Shown: positions 10,550-23,047 of the stretch, piece after piece
Numbering within the stretch: the stretch's first letter is position 1
Layout: each line of letters starts with the position of its first letter
Assembly (NCBI RefSeq): GCF_010389155.1
Contig: NC_057763.1
Location: forward strand, 34,888,645-34,952,644
DNA length: 64,000 nucleotides
Direction of reading: 5' to 3'
Source of the DNA: Erigeron canadensis
Lineage: Eukaryota > Streptophyta > Magnoliopsida > Asterales > Asteraceae
Translations under genes and position numbers: made by a program
Notes under the pieces: model-generated
Seen by the model: the letters and a program-made list of their open reading frames with translations, nothing else
The model's database searches: none
Told to the model about the DNA's origin: nothing

Positions 10550-12418
10550 ATGTTTAAACTCAAAACCCATAAATTATTTTCTTTGAATCCAGTTATTAGA
10601 ACTAAAAAGTTTTCATCAATTGCATCTGCATCATCAATTCAAGATAATGACCAATCAAATCAATTTCATAATCAAATTCAAGAAACACAATCTTTGGCCC
10701 CAAGATTCTATCTTTTTGCCTTAACCAACTGTAAAAACATAAAACAGTTCAAACCCATTCACACCCATTTAACAGTTAATGGTTTTTTCAATGATATGGT
10801 TTTAGTTAACAAACTCTTATATGTATATGTACGTTATAATTTAATGGAAGATGCATATAAACTGTTTGATGAAATGCCTGAACGAAACGCGGCGTCGTGG
10901 AGTGTTATGATTGGTGGTTTTGCTAAGGCTGGATATTATATCAAGTGTTATGAAATGTTTAGGGAGTATATTAGGTCTGGTGAACAGCCTGATGTTTACA
11001 CATTGCCTTGTGTTATTAGGGTATGTAGAGATAGAGTGGATCTCGTAATGGGGAGATTAGTTCATCAAATTGTGTATAAGTTTGGGTTAAGTACTAACGC
11101 GTTTATATGTGCCGCGCTTGTTGATATGTACGCGAAATGTGGGGTGATAGATGACGCGAGGAAGTTGTTTGACAATATGGTGATTAAGGATCTTACTACG
11201 TGGACTGTTATGTTTGGCGCGTATACTGCTTGTGGGAATGCTAGTGAGTCGTTGGTTTTATTCGATAAGATGCTAGAAAGTGGTCTTGTTCCCGACAAGA
11301 TTTGTTTGGTGACGATTGTTAATGCGTGTGCAAAGTTAGGTGCCATGAATAAAGCTGAAGTTGTTGATGATATCATACAAAAACAATACAGTTCACTAGA
11401 TGTGATTCTTGGAACGGCAATGATTGATATGTATGCTAAATGTGGAAGCATTGATTCTGCTCGAAAGATATTTGATAGAATGAGGGAAAAGAACGTTATA
11501 ACTTGGAGTACGATGATTGCTGCTTATGGGTATCATGGACATGGACAAAAAGCACTTGAATTGCTTCCTTTGATGTCAAAAAACCGAGTTACACCAAACA
11601 GAATTACTTTCGTTTCACTTCTTAATGCCTGCAGTCACTCTTGTTTAGTTGAAGAAGGTCGTCGTGTTTTTTCATTAATGCAAGAAAAGTACTTCATAAA
11701 ACCAGACGTGAAGCACTATACGTGCATGGTTGATCTATTAGGCCGTGCTGGAAAACTCAATGAAGCGTTCAATATGATTGAGAATATGAAAGTTGAGAAA
11801 GATGTAGGACTATGGTCTGCATTACTTGCTGCCTGTAGAATCTATAAAAATGTTGAAATGGCGCAAAAGGCAGCCGAATCTCTTCTAGAAATTGAGCCTG
11901 ATGATCCCAGCCATTATGTCATGCTTTCAAACATTTATGCAAAAGAAGGAAAGTGGGAAAACATGGCCAAACTTCGTACACAAATGACTAGTAAAAGCTT
12001 AAAAAAGACCCCGGGTTTTACATGGGTTGAGGCACAGAATGGGGTTCACAAATTTTGCAGTGGTGATCACACACATTCGGAATCAAAGGCGATATATGAG
12101 AAACTCGAGAGTTTGATAGAGAAGTTAAGGGTTTCTGGGTATGTTCCAGATACAGAGTTTGTGTTACATGATGTTAATGAGGATGTCAAATTGGGAAGTT
12201 TGTATGCACATAGTGAGAAGCTTGCAATTGCATATGGACTTATTAGTACACCTGAGGGAACGGTGATTCGTTTAACCAAAAATCTTCGAGTGTGTGGCGA
12301 TTGTCACACGTTTATGAAATATGTGTCTGTTGTTGAGAAGAGGGAGATAGTTGTTCGTGATGCCAAGCGGTTTCATCATGTCCGGGATGGCGTCTGTTCA
12401 TGTGGTGATTATTGGTAA
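10550..12418 (+). CDS. DYW-type pentatricopeptide repeat protein
   Basis: Probable organellar C-to-U RNA editing factor of 622 aa in one exon, as is usual for this family. The N terminus (MFKLKTHKLFSLNPVIRTKK, then Ser-rich) is basic and lacks acids, suggesting a mitochondrial or plastid transit peptide. Tandem PLS-class PPR motifs cover about residues 75-450 (repeated DMYAKCG, ARKLFD, VTWSTMI-type signatures). E and E+ regions follow, then a complete DYW deaminase domain to the terminal Asp-Tyr-Trp. Its zinc and catalytic residues are present: His554-Ser-Glu556, Cys582 and Cys585 (CGDC), and the second site His609/His610 with Cys616 and Cys618. No frameshift or stop is seen. The edited transcript cannot be predicted here; the PPR code (5th and last residue of each repeat) would be needed. 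Confidence 0.95.
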   Translation: MFKLKTHKLFSLNPVIRTKKFSSIASASSIQDNDQSNQFHNQIQETQSLAPRFYLFALTNCKNIKQFKPIHTHLTVNGFFNDMVLVNKLLYVYVRYNLMEDAYKLFDEMPERNAASWSVMIGGFAKAGYYIKCYEMFREYIRSGEQPDVYTLPCVIRVCRDRVDLVMGRLVHQIVYKFGLSTNAFICAALVDMYAKCGVIDDARKLFDNMVIKDLTTWTVMFGAYTACGNASESLVLFDKMLESGLVPDKICLVTIVNACAKLGAMNKAEVVDDIIQKQYSSLDVILGTAMIDMYAKCGSIDSARKIFDRMREKNVITWSTMIAAYGYHGHGQKALELLPLMSKNRVTPNRITFVSLLNACSHSCLVEEGRRVFSLMQEKYFIKPDVKHYTCMVDLLGRAGKLNEAFNMIENMKVEKDVGLWSALLAACRIYKNVEMAQKAAESLLEIEPDDPSHYVMLSNIYAKEGKWENMAKLRTQMTSKSLKKTPGFTWVEAQNGVHKFCSGDHTHSESKAIYEKLESLIEKLRVSGYVPDTEFVLHDVNEDVKLGSLYAHSEKLAIAYGLISTPEGTVIRLTKNLRVCGDCHTFMKYVSVVEKREIVVRDAKRFHHVRDGVCSCGDYW

Positions 12419-13044
12419 AGGAGTCGTGTTTTCGTGGTTGGATATGGACTTTGATTTATACTGTAAACTAAAGTTCGTCTCATTGATCCATTTTTGCTAG
12501 AGATCAATAATGACAGCTTTATATTATATTATAAGGATCAGTTTTCTTGTTCTATTTGTTTTTGTTAAAATAGATAATACCGATCATAACATTGGAAAAC
12601 TTGGAAGCAGTTAACATGGTACTGTACATACAACTAAAATGGCTGGTAAAAGAACAAGTCTAATGATCCAGTATTAGCACATGACGCGCTGAATGATGAA
12701 CTTTGGGAAACTAGAAAAATCAACAACTTTTGTATTTCCTATAATGTTCACCACTGATTTGACATATGCCAACATCAGATGTTTTAAGCTTTGTTTTTAT
12801 ACTTATCAATTTTATCTCGGGTATTATTATATTCTTTTGTTTAGAGAGGTTATCGCTCTGCCAGGTTGAATCGATAACTGTTTTGATGTTGGATTCGACG
12901 GTTCGACCGTGGAAGACTGGAAGTCTGGAAGTGGTATATACTAGACCAGTAGACCTTGTGACTTTTTAGATGTTAGCCCAACAAATGACACGCAAACCCA
13001 CTAAAAGCCTACCCAATTAGTCAATTACCTTGCACAAAGATCAA
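12419..13044. other. 3' region of the PPR gene and spacer
   Basis: Probable 3' untranslated region followed by unremarkable AT-rich sequence. I see no gene or clear element until the Helitron that starts at 13045. Confidence 0.5.
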
Positions 13045-14211
13045 TCTTAATCTTAATATATACATCTAACCTCAATTAATCAATCACAACTCTCAATTTC
13101 TCAATTAACATATGTCTTAATTAATTTACACTTTTTTGTTTTCATTTCCAATTTACACTTTTAACCTAATTTAAAAATAACTAATACTCTATTATATAAT
13201 GTCTATATAATAAGAACATATAGTTAAAGGTCAGGTATATTACATATTTATATCAATATTTTATTTTGTATTATTAGTTGTAATCAATTTAATTATAATA
13301 TTGTTGTTATTAATAATTATAATTAGACTATAATTAAGATAATTATTGTTATTATTAATAATTAAAATCCAATTATTTTTACATAATCTTCTTTTCTTTT
13401 AATATACAAAAACACAGTTGCTCTAATAAATTATTGACCAATCATAGCTTTTAATTTTCTCATGCCTTTTGTTTTAATTTTGACTTTAATTTATATTTTT
13501 TTATTTTCATCTTAAATTACATTTTTTACTTGATAATTTTAATATATTAAGTTAAAATTAATAGTTAATAATTTAATATATATCTAATAAATAATATTTA
13601 ATATATATTTAATAAAATAATAACTAATGTATATCCTAATATTAGGTTCTATCTCATAAATAAAAAATTAATTTAATAAAAGTAAATAAAATTTAATGTA
13701 TATTAATATTTTAAAGTAATTGTACGATTATTTTTTTTGAAGTTTTTTTTTTTTATAAATTATCATGACACATAACAAAGACAAAACATGTAAAAAATAT
13801 CATCTTTATAAGAAACACCTATAACATTATTATATTTTAATTCACATATTTTAGGATATGTTTCATCTCAGAATAACATATTATTTATTTATATTGCAAA
13901 ATAAGAATGTAATACGCCATTAGTAACAATAAAACAAATAAAATGACATTGCTATATTATAATTTTTTTGATATTCAAATATCGATAAGCATTTCACAGT
14001 CTACAACTTCGATAGATATATTACGATTTTGTGATATTCAAATGTCAAATAATATACCATAGTAAACGATTTCGACGAACATATTTACAAAAAATATTTC
14101 AATGTATTATATGGATCAATTTTTTATTAATGAAAATTTTAAACTAAATTTAACTTCTAATATTGATAATGTCATAAACTCTCGTATATTGTACACGGAC
14201 CTGATATCTAA
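13045..14211 (+). mobile_element. Non-autonomous Helitron, family A copy 1
   Basis: It starts A|TCTTAATCTTAATATA and ends CTAA before T, matching the Helitron rules of a 5' TC and 3' CTRR inserted between A and T. The start, the TTTACACTTTTTTG block and the CTAATATTGATAAT block near the end are shared in order with 45857-46691. The 3' hairpin is degenerate in this copy. No Rep/helicase coding sequence is present. Confidence 0.6.
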
Positions 14212-17200
14212 TTACTCCGTATTATGTAAAAGTGTTTAAAATATGTTTGAATCCTATTATGTAAAAGTACTTCAATAATCCCACATTCCCACCTATTATC
14301 TAATGTTAAACTGGGCCTTACGGAAAATAAAAATAAATGGCCTCATCATTATTGCATATTCTTGTAGCTAAAAGTCTAAAACAATCATAGAATGAAAATT
14401 AGTATAAAAACTAAATTTGTTACAACTACAAGTCTACAACCCCAATCTAATAAACACCATGACTTTTTCTTTGTCACATACGGAGTGATATTTTTCTATT
14501 ACATGCTCATATGTCACATGTTATATATTTACATTAGATTAGATGAACTCCACCTACCAGGAAAACTCATTAAATTAGTAGACAAGAAAAATAAATACAG
14601 GTGACAATGATTAGAACTAGTCTAACTTTCTCCTCAAAAAATATATGGAATAATATGATAATTAGTTTTTGAAAGTGTCACCAAAATTGACTAAATTGGT
14701 TTTGAGGCATCCATATTTGAGTAAATAACGTGTGTACTTTGATGAGTATTTCCATGACTTCATCTAGAAAAGTAAGCCAAATCATTCTCAAAACGACTTG
14801 TCGCAAATCATCAAACGGTTATTATATAAGTGATATATAACTATCAGATTAGTACCGTATAAGTTATTTATGAATATAGATCCGTATCTAGGCAGGACAA
14901 AATCGTTGTTTCTTATTGTTATGGTTAATGTTGAAATTTTTATAAATTTATGCTATAAATAATGTTGTTATTTATCTAAAGGTGTATGTTTTTTTATATT
15001 ATTGTATGGGCTGTATTTTATTGGAAATTTGGAAGAGGTTTGTCGATTGATGTGTCAGTTTATCAATTGATGTGACATAATTGAGGTCATTATTGGGTAA
15101 AGTTAGGAATTATATAATTTCTTAAAGTATAGTTAACCGAAGTTTTATAACCATCTATACAAATATTACAGTATGTGCTATCAAAGCCATGTACGTCCTC
15201 AAATGTATTTCAATATATGGATTTTAATTTGGTTTCACATTTCAATGACTAAATTTAGAATTTGAGTGCGAATGATGGTGAGACAAAGATATGTCAATGG
15301 CTCAATGCTAATGTTCAACCTATAGCTTGTAGGGGCCCCGGGTTTCAGTTGGACTTTGCATAAATTGTGGTGTGCAAATTGGGTCTCCGTGTGCTTGGTT
15401 TGATGGAGATTGATGTGGCTTGTTTTGTTGGCTACGGTTATGGTTGAAAATATAACTCAAATGTACTTTTTTTTTTTGAACGAAAAGTCGAAGCGAAATA
15501 AAATCAAAACTGTAACAATCATACCAAATAATTTAATTTTTCAATTATCGAAACTACTAATTTTTCAAGGCATGTATAGCAATAGCAGCAAAATCCGTTA
15601 GTACAAATGAGAATTATGTCATTCAATGACACTGACACATCTAGAAAGTATTGCTAAAACTCATTTAAAAGCGTCACTACAAGTTATAAAGTGTCCCTAT
15701 CGATCTAAAGCACTCATTTACGTATCATCAGAATAGATTTTTACTTTTTACGTGATCAAGTTTTATATATATTTATCTACATTTCATAGAAAGTGTCACT
15801 AAAGAATGCTACTTATGAGACGACTTTAGTAAAATCACTTCACTCTCTTTAATATACCGTTTTCTATAAATGCATTTATAGTACGGGTAACGAATGTGCT
15901 TTTAGTAGTTTTTCCTTTTTCTTTTAAGCAAAAAAACTATCATATGCCAACTCTTATATTATTTTTTATTGAAGACAATTCTTTATATTATGAATTTATG
16001 AGTTGTAAGCCTCACAAGCAACAATTAATTACAATTAAACCAAAAGCGAAACGGGAGATGGATAGAGATAAGAAAAGTCAGCTCTTTTTATTCGACGAAA
16101 ATTGAAACATAGACGAGTGATTCAAATATTCACACCATTGCTCCAAATGGTAGTCAACCATCTCCAACATGCTTTCATAGAATCATAGCTTATTTTTAGA
16201 CTCGAAAATTTTCCTTTTCTGTTGTACCTATATTAAAAATATTAATTTGAGATCTAGAGTTTGACTTTTGACTTTTGGAGTAAATTAAGAAATCTAAAGT
16301 TTGAAAAGGTTAAAATTGAACACGTAGTCGCAGCAAAATAAGTGGACGGAAAGTCTTTGATTTTCTTTAAGAAACAGAAGAGAATATCCTATACTGTTGG
16401 ATTAGAAAAATAAAATAAAATCTTATAGTGTGTGGTCATGTACTCAATTACATAAACAAGATTATATGATCGACAACATCAATGATTACAACTAATAATT
16501 CATTACACCCATATAGAGATTGTGATACACTGATACGATTATTTTAAATATAATTAAAAATCTATAATATCCTTATTCAAAATGTACAATCGAAAACAAA
16601 AACAATTAACCTATCCTTTTTTTCAATAAAGTAATAAACTAAATTTCACGATGATAATTCGTAAAAAGGGTCACAATAAAATATTATACCAACAAAAGGG
16701 TAGCTTGTCGTGCCATCAAAATTTTGTCTATGTGACGTTCTTTTAACTGTTTTAATTTTGATGAGTTATATATAAAATCACTAATTAATTAACTCTTTTT
16801 AACGTTTGTTTTAATTTGGTTTGCGGGAAATCTGTGCTCCATTCTATTTGAATCCTGGTTACCCAAAAAACAAACATTCACAAGAAGTCTAGGAATCTGG
16901 GATGCCATTGGGCTATGAATTAACCCATTGACGATTTATCTACTTTTAATTTATAACGTATTTTTCTTGTCCTGAAATTAAGTTTAGCCCCTTAATAAGA
17001 AAAAATATATCAATTTATTCTAACAAATGCGGTCTTAATAACCGTAAAGGCGTCAATCATTATTAAAACCTTTTTTTTCAAAAATTTTCTTATAAATATA
17101 AAAATCGGCTAGTAAAATAGGAGTTGTAATGACGAGCTATCATTCTATACGCAACTATTCAAGCTGCAAATAACTTCGAGCAAGGTTTGGCACCAATATG

Positions 17201-17501
17201 ACCATTTAGTTAGAAAGAATTTTCAATGTATGAAGATCATATCATGATCTTGATGATCATGATGTATTATAAAATAAAAAGAACCCATGCTCTAAACTCC
17301 AAATTGCAAGCTCCAGTACGTGTGACCAACGGCAAACTATAAATAGATAAAAGATACGTACAACTATGAAGGATTTTTTCATTAATTTTTTTTTAAAAAA
17401 GAATATTGCCTCTCTTTTATTACTTTTCAACATCATTACATTTAATCGAATAAAAAAAAAAACTTATACAGTCCCAAGCATTACAATATATATAGCTCAT
17501 A
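14212..17501. other. Intergenic, no recognised gene
   Basis: About 3.3 kb of AT-rich sequence without a supportable gene. Around 15640-15850 there are several GTCACTA-type motifs that may be remains of a CACTA element, but no matching ends are found. Short open frames here have no recognisable domain. Confidence 0.4.
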
Positions 17502-18471
17502 TCTAATCCTATAACTAAGCTATTAAACTCACAACTATCCAAATCAATGTATATTAATATATATCCTAAAAACCATGAATCGTTTTGCGTTCCTTCTTTT
17601 TTTTAACTTTTATTGTTTCACACTTTTACATCAAACTTACATATCTTTTATTTCTAACACAAACTTAATTTATTTAGAATTTTAGGTTTTTTAATGTTTG
17701 CCACGTAACTTTAACCTTTTAACTTTTTGTCGCATAACGTTAATTTCTTTTACTTTTGATACGAAAGTTTTGTTTTATTTAGTTTTTAAACTTTTGTTTT
17801 TTTATGTTTTGCCACAAAAGTTTTAATCTCTTTACTTTTTATCACATAAACTTTTAACCTTTTATTTTTTGTCACATAACTTTAATTTCATTTACTTTTA
17901 GCACGAAAGTTTTGTTTTATTTTGTTTTTCAAACTTTTGCCATAAAACTTTCATTCTTTTTACTTTTTATCACATAAACTTTTAAATTTTTAGTTTTTGT
18001 CACATAAGTTTTATTTCTTTTACTTTTGGCATGAGATTTTATTTTATATACTTTTTAAACTTTCATTTTTCTAAATTTTGCCATGAAAGTTTCATTCTCT
18101 TACTTTTTATCACATAAATTTACTAAAGTTTTCACTCTTTTACTTTTTGTCACATCACTTTTTGTTTCTTCTACTTTCCGCACAAAAGTTTTGTTTTATT
18201 TACTTTTTATACTTTTAGTTTTCCAACTTTTGTCGCGATAGTTTCATTCTCTTACCTTTTACAAAAGTTTTATTTTCTTTACTTTTTAGCATATAACTTT
18301 GTGTTTTCGCCGCATAACTTTCAACTTTGTAACTTTTTTCATGAAAGTTTCATTTACTATAACTTTTCACTTTTTAACTTTTGCCACGAATGTTTCATTT
18401 TATATAATTTTTGCCGCATGTGTAGATGTTACGAAATATCTCCCGGGGCAACGCCCGGGAACAAAAACTAG
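17502..18471 (+). mobile_element. Non-autonomous Helitron with internal tandem repeats
   Basis: The right end is diagnostic: a hairpin TCCCGGG...CCCGGGA (7-bp stem, 18441-18460), eight-base spacing, then CTAG at 18468-18471 followed by T. A candidate 5' end is A|TCTAATCCTATAACTAAG at 17502. Most of the interior (about 17640-18400) is a degenerate array of roughly 120-bp units built from TTTTACTTTTT, CACATAA and GAAAGTTTT motifs. No protein is encoded. The 3' end is more secure than the 5' end. Confidence 0.65.
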
Positions 18472-19319
18472 TTAGTAGCCAATTCACAAAGAATGATCTT
18501 GTTAGATGTTCCATTTCTCTTTTAGTTCCTTATAAGCTCTTCCACCCTTAAACTTCAATTTCATCAATCTGTACTATATATTTATTTATATATGTAGAAA
18601 AATTAATAATACTTTGTAATACAATTATCTACTTATTGCCTGAGTTGATCAGAGTTAGAACTTAGCAAACAATTAAAGACATACTTTTTTTTTTCCTTCT
18701 GAATAAGTGAATTCTATTACTCCGTATATAATAATCAGAAGTCAAAGATTACAACGGGATTTTCTTCCTTGCAAAAATACGATGTATGAAAAGAATTAAA
18801 ACTGTTTTGGCAGTTTTGCCAACTTGAACCAATGTATTGTTTATTTTATTTATAATGTCAAATCATTTGAGTGAGCAGAGCTTTATATGCATCAAAGTTA
18901 CAACTAATTAACTAAACATCACATTTTGAACTCGATCGTACCCATTATTACAACTCCCTTGACCACACTCCACACTTCAAGTTCAGGAAAGTGTTGATCA
19001 TAGGAATTACATGATAATTAAACAACATTTAAAATGGACTATACAATACACATTCGTATTTTTTAAATAAATTTCGTGCCTGACGTAGTCCCGTTTGCCT
19101 AGCTACCAACAACTAACATCTCATGAACGAACCACAAGTTTGATTTTTGACGGTTCAATTTTGTTTGCTTTTTAGTTTTTTTCGGATTTAGTTGCCTGCC
19201 TATTTTTTTTATCATTATTATTTTTTCTCATGCTTTTTTTACATTGTCCAATGTGGGGTTAACTTATAATTTGGTCAACACTCTTATCATTTAGGATGAA
19301 GTCTAAGGTAGGATTTTAA
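18472..19319. other. Spacer without recognised features
   Basis: AT-rich sequence; nothing that I can support as a gene or a bounded element. Confidence 0.4.
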
Positions 19320-19560
19320 TAGCTATCACGTTCATTCACATCTATTTCAGTAGGCAGAAAAGGCGTGGAAGCTACCGTTTCTATAATAGAATAGAATGAA
19401 GCAAGCTAGTGACTCTTTTAGTAGCGAAGGAAAGGGGCATTCGAGAAGCGACTAGTCGCTTTTGGCGAAGCTTCCAGAAGGCCGACCACTACATAGCTAG
19501 AGAGATCCATATACCAGTCATGAGCGATAGCGAAGCCTAATGAGGTGGAAACAATAGCTT
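19320..19560. other. Probable insertion of mitochondrial DNA (NUMT)
   Basis: A stretch of about 200-240 bp stands out from its surroundings by higher GC and by sequence style. It contains GAAGCGACTAGTCGCTTTTG and GCGAAGCTTCCAGAAGG, which resemble repetitive intergenic sequence of plant mitochondrial genomes as I remember them. No gene is recognised. Boundaries are approximate. Confidence 0.4.
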
Positions 19561-20345
19561 CTAGAGGAAAATTTAGGATGTAGATTTGATGTTAAGAAAA
19601 AAAAAAAATCTTGAAATCTTAAGAAATTTTGGTTAGTTTAGAATAGATCCATCATAAAAAGTGCTCAATTATGTTAAAACTCTACTTGAAACTTTCATAT
19701 ATGGAATACCTTTCAATCTATGATACATGATAAAACAACAATCTCTTTTTTAAAATTTGAATTAAGGAATTAAAATATCTAAAATATTTCTCTTTTTTAT
19801 TCATTAGTTTGAACATCTCTACTTAATATACCTATAAGGCTCTAATACTTTTAATGAAATAATTTACATCATAAATCCCTCAATCCTTTTAATAACTACA
19901 CTACCTCCTTTATCATCAATTACTTTTACATTCACCACCATTGTCTCCCCCCCCCCCCCCACACCCATCACCACCGTTGCTGCCACTACCACCCCGCACC
20001 ACTACCACTATCGCCGCTGCATTGTGCGGGCATATGACTCGTTATATATAAAACATTTGCTTTCTCTAATTTTTTCAATTAAGTAATTGATAACCTAAAA
20101 TACCTCTTTATTTGGTTTACTAATTTAAACAATTTTACTTAAAATATATATAATATCCTTAATGAAATTATTTATAATATACATCTCTTAACAGTTAAAA
20201 TAATTATATCACTCTCTTTTACACCAATCACTTTTACATTAATACTCACACTGCTACCACCACCACCCGTCACCACCGCCACTACCACCCCTTGTCACTG
20301 TCGTTATACTGCCGCATCGCATTTACATTTGTTTAGTTACCTTAA
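19561..20345 (+). mobile_element. Two Helitron-like 3' ends with GTN/CAC tracts
   Basis: Two related segments lie in the same orientation, ending near 20045 and 20340. Each has a TTTAAT.AAAT block, then a CACCACC-type trinucleotide tract, then a CCGC...GCGG hairpin remnant (GCATTGTGCGGG; GCCGCATCGC). The first is followed by GACTCGTTATA, a decayed CTRR-T end. Similar arrangements occur at 23690-23840 (+), 26096-26250, 27381, 27836 and 30023 (minus orientation). Confidence 0.4.
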
Positions 20346-22218
20346 ACATCAAGTCATTATAAACTAATTTTTTGAAATGTTTTATTTATTTATTAGTAGT
20401 AGTACAATTTAAACCTAAACATTTCCTATATCAAATAATCCATTTCTTTTGTAAATTCCAATAAGCTAAAATTACATTAAAATTATATAAATCTCAATTT
20501 TACGAACTCATAATCTCATTACAGAAATCAAAAAATTAATAGTTATAATTGTTGTGTTTCTATCCAATTTTCTTTTACTTTTTCCTAATATACATGCACT
20601 TTTTACTTAATATATAAATGAATAACTGGAACATAAATTCTTGAATGATGTATTAAGTTTTTCTAAAACATTAATTTGATTTAATTTGTATGTTTCTTTT
20701 TTGTTTTTACAATCCCTATATAAATTTAAAACTGAATTTCAATAATAACAAAAAGTCTCTATATATAGTCATTATAATTGTATCTTTTATTGTAACAATC
20801 CAAAAAAAATAGATTTGATATAAGTATTATAATAACAATCATTTTCCTTATAAAAGTGTTTTTATTTTCAAGGAAAATAAGTAATTCTCTTAAAATCCTT
20901 TTAAAATTATTAAATTGTAACATGCGGATTATACTAACTTTTTCCATAATCTCAATTTTTAATTTTGTTATATGTCATGATGAAACTTTTAAGAATACAT
21001 ATATATTTTCTTTTTATAAATACATTTTTCAAGGTACATATATTATACAATATATAGCTGTTTATATGAAGAGATATATATTAGACTAAGGAGATATAAA
21101 TTGATACCTGTTATGTAATAAATATTAAATGGATGTCATATATGATAACTAGATATTTGTATTGTATTAAGAGACTTGTTTTTTGGATAAAATTCTTACT
21201 TTGTGTCTATATAAACATATATATATTGATGATGTTAATGAAAGAACTATTTATTCTGTCTATATCTCTTATATTCTTTATTGTTTTGTTTCTTTAGTTT
21301 ACAACACGTTTTGACTCTATATTTTTTTTTGGAAGTAGCTAATTCGGAGACACCAAGTTTTTCCAACAATCTATTCTTATCAAGATGTTAAAAACTTGAA
21401 GAACTATCACTATACGATTAAATCATACTCTTTTTTTTGGAATCTTGACTATAGCATATGAGAGGTTTGCGATCTTGCGTTGCAAAAGGCTTGCAAGATA
21501 ATTCAACTTGTAAAAACATAATCACCTCGCCAATAGATGTATTCATCATCCAAATCCTTGTAATGGATATATTAAGATGTATTATTAACACTACATTAAG
21601 CATACTAAATTAAAGTTTTATGCAAAAAGACAAAGAAAAAAAATTAACATCATCAGGTAATTTAGTTATTTTAAGCCATATAATAACACATAATTGCATA
21701 CAACCAAAATTTTGAAAAATAGATCGATTCATTTTTAAATGATTACTCCAAATTAGTTATGTGTATTATATTGATCAACTATATATAGCCATAGGACCGG
21801 CTTCGCAAGGATCGGGACCTGTGATCTGGTGGATTGTCTGTTTTTTGCTAATAGCTTATATATTTTTAGTTGTTATGGGACCTATAATAGACCAAAAACA
21901 ATTAAAAAGAAGTAAGTTGATCGAGCATTCTGAGTAAACACGTGGTGTTGGAAATTCATGTCGACCTAGCTTTTAGACAGATTTGTATTATGTTTCATGT
22001 GGCTCATTATATAATATCAAGTAAGAAAACGAAAAAAATTGACAAATCAAGACTTGTTAAAAAGGGACCGACAATGAGCGAATCGTTATACAGTATACAA
22101 ACATGGTAAGAGACTTCATCGGCAAAACCTTTTAGAGAAAGACATTGACTAAATCACATATTCACATTCTATACCACTGGGCACTGGTGATCTCTCATCC
22201 TATTACACACCTTAATTA
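20346..22218. other. Intergenic AT-rich sequence
   Basis: No gene is supportable. Short open frames at 20759-21089 and 21418-21603 are low-complexity AT-rich artefacts. Confidence 0.4.
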
Positions 22219-22537
22219 GACTATCTTCAATGGAGAAGTTTGTGCACATCCATCAAGATCTTTTATTGTCCATAGCATTGAAGCATGTCCGTCCTTGCTT
22301 GTCCATAACCTATATATCGTTCACTAAGGATATGGTTTTGGATATCCATAGCCTATGCAACATCTTTTTAACTTTACATTTCATTAAAGGCAATGATGTG
22401 AAAAATGTAAGGATACGTAAAGATGTTTATATGGTTGAAGGTGAAATTAAAGGATTTGTAAAGACTTTAATGATTTGTAATGATATGATGTAGTAGCTCA
22501 AGGATGCCTAAAGACATCCTTAGCATTGGAGATAACC
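22219..22537. mobile_element. Tourist-like MITE, TTA duplication
   Basis: The ends GACTATCTTCAATGG and GCATTGGAGATAACC are imperfect inverted repeats. TTA flanks both sides (22216-22218 and 22538-22540). The 319-bp element resembles in its ends those at 7116-7692 and 28299-28579. The open frame inside it (22230-22493) is not considered a gene. Confidence 0.6.
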
Positions 22538-22731
22538 TTAGTGCAAAATAGATATTCTTTTTTACCCTCTGCCCATACTTTAATACATGATGGTTTAGTG
22601 TGTGTTTATATATATATTTATATGATTATATCTATGTCTATAGGAAAAAAATAATTTGAGTGCATCTCTTTCAAAAAACACAAAAGTCGTTTATCTCTTT
22701 TTCCTTCCATTCTTCTTTGAAGGGGGTGTTT

Positions 22732-23047
22732 GGTACAATGAAATGTAAGTAAGAGAAAGTGAATGAGAAATACTTCATTTTTTTGGTTGCATCGAATAAT
22801 GAAATCGGGAATGGAGGAGTAGGAATGAATTTCTTAATGGAAACTGGGAATGATTTTTTTTTTATGATGTTATATGTGTTATTTTTTAATTAATAATTAA
22901 ATTTTTATATTTCTCTAATATTCATTCTCTGTGTTTGTACCAAACGACATAATCAAATTGCTTTCCAAATACTCATTCCTTTTTTCACTATTTTCATTTT
23001 CTATTACATTTTCATTCCTTATGATTTTCTCGTACCAAACGCCCCTT
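22732..23047. mobile_element. MITE with GGGGTGTTTGGTAC-type ends
   Basis: The left end AAGGGGGTGTTTGGTAC and the right end GTACCAAACGCCCCTT are inverted repeats with one length difference. The interior contains inverted ATGAAAT/CATTCC motifs. I could not establish the target duplication, so the superfamily is open. Confidence 0.5.

Noticed and set aside
11065..11451. Antisense open frame within the PPR gene
   Set aside because: It is the shadow of the intact DYW PPR reading frame on the other strand and has no domain of its own.
15640..15850. GTCACTA-rich stretch as a CACTA element
   Set aside because: Motifs are suggestive but no paired termini could be located.
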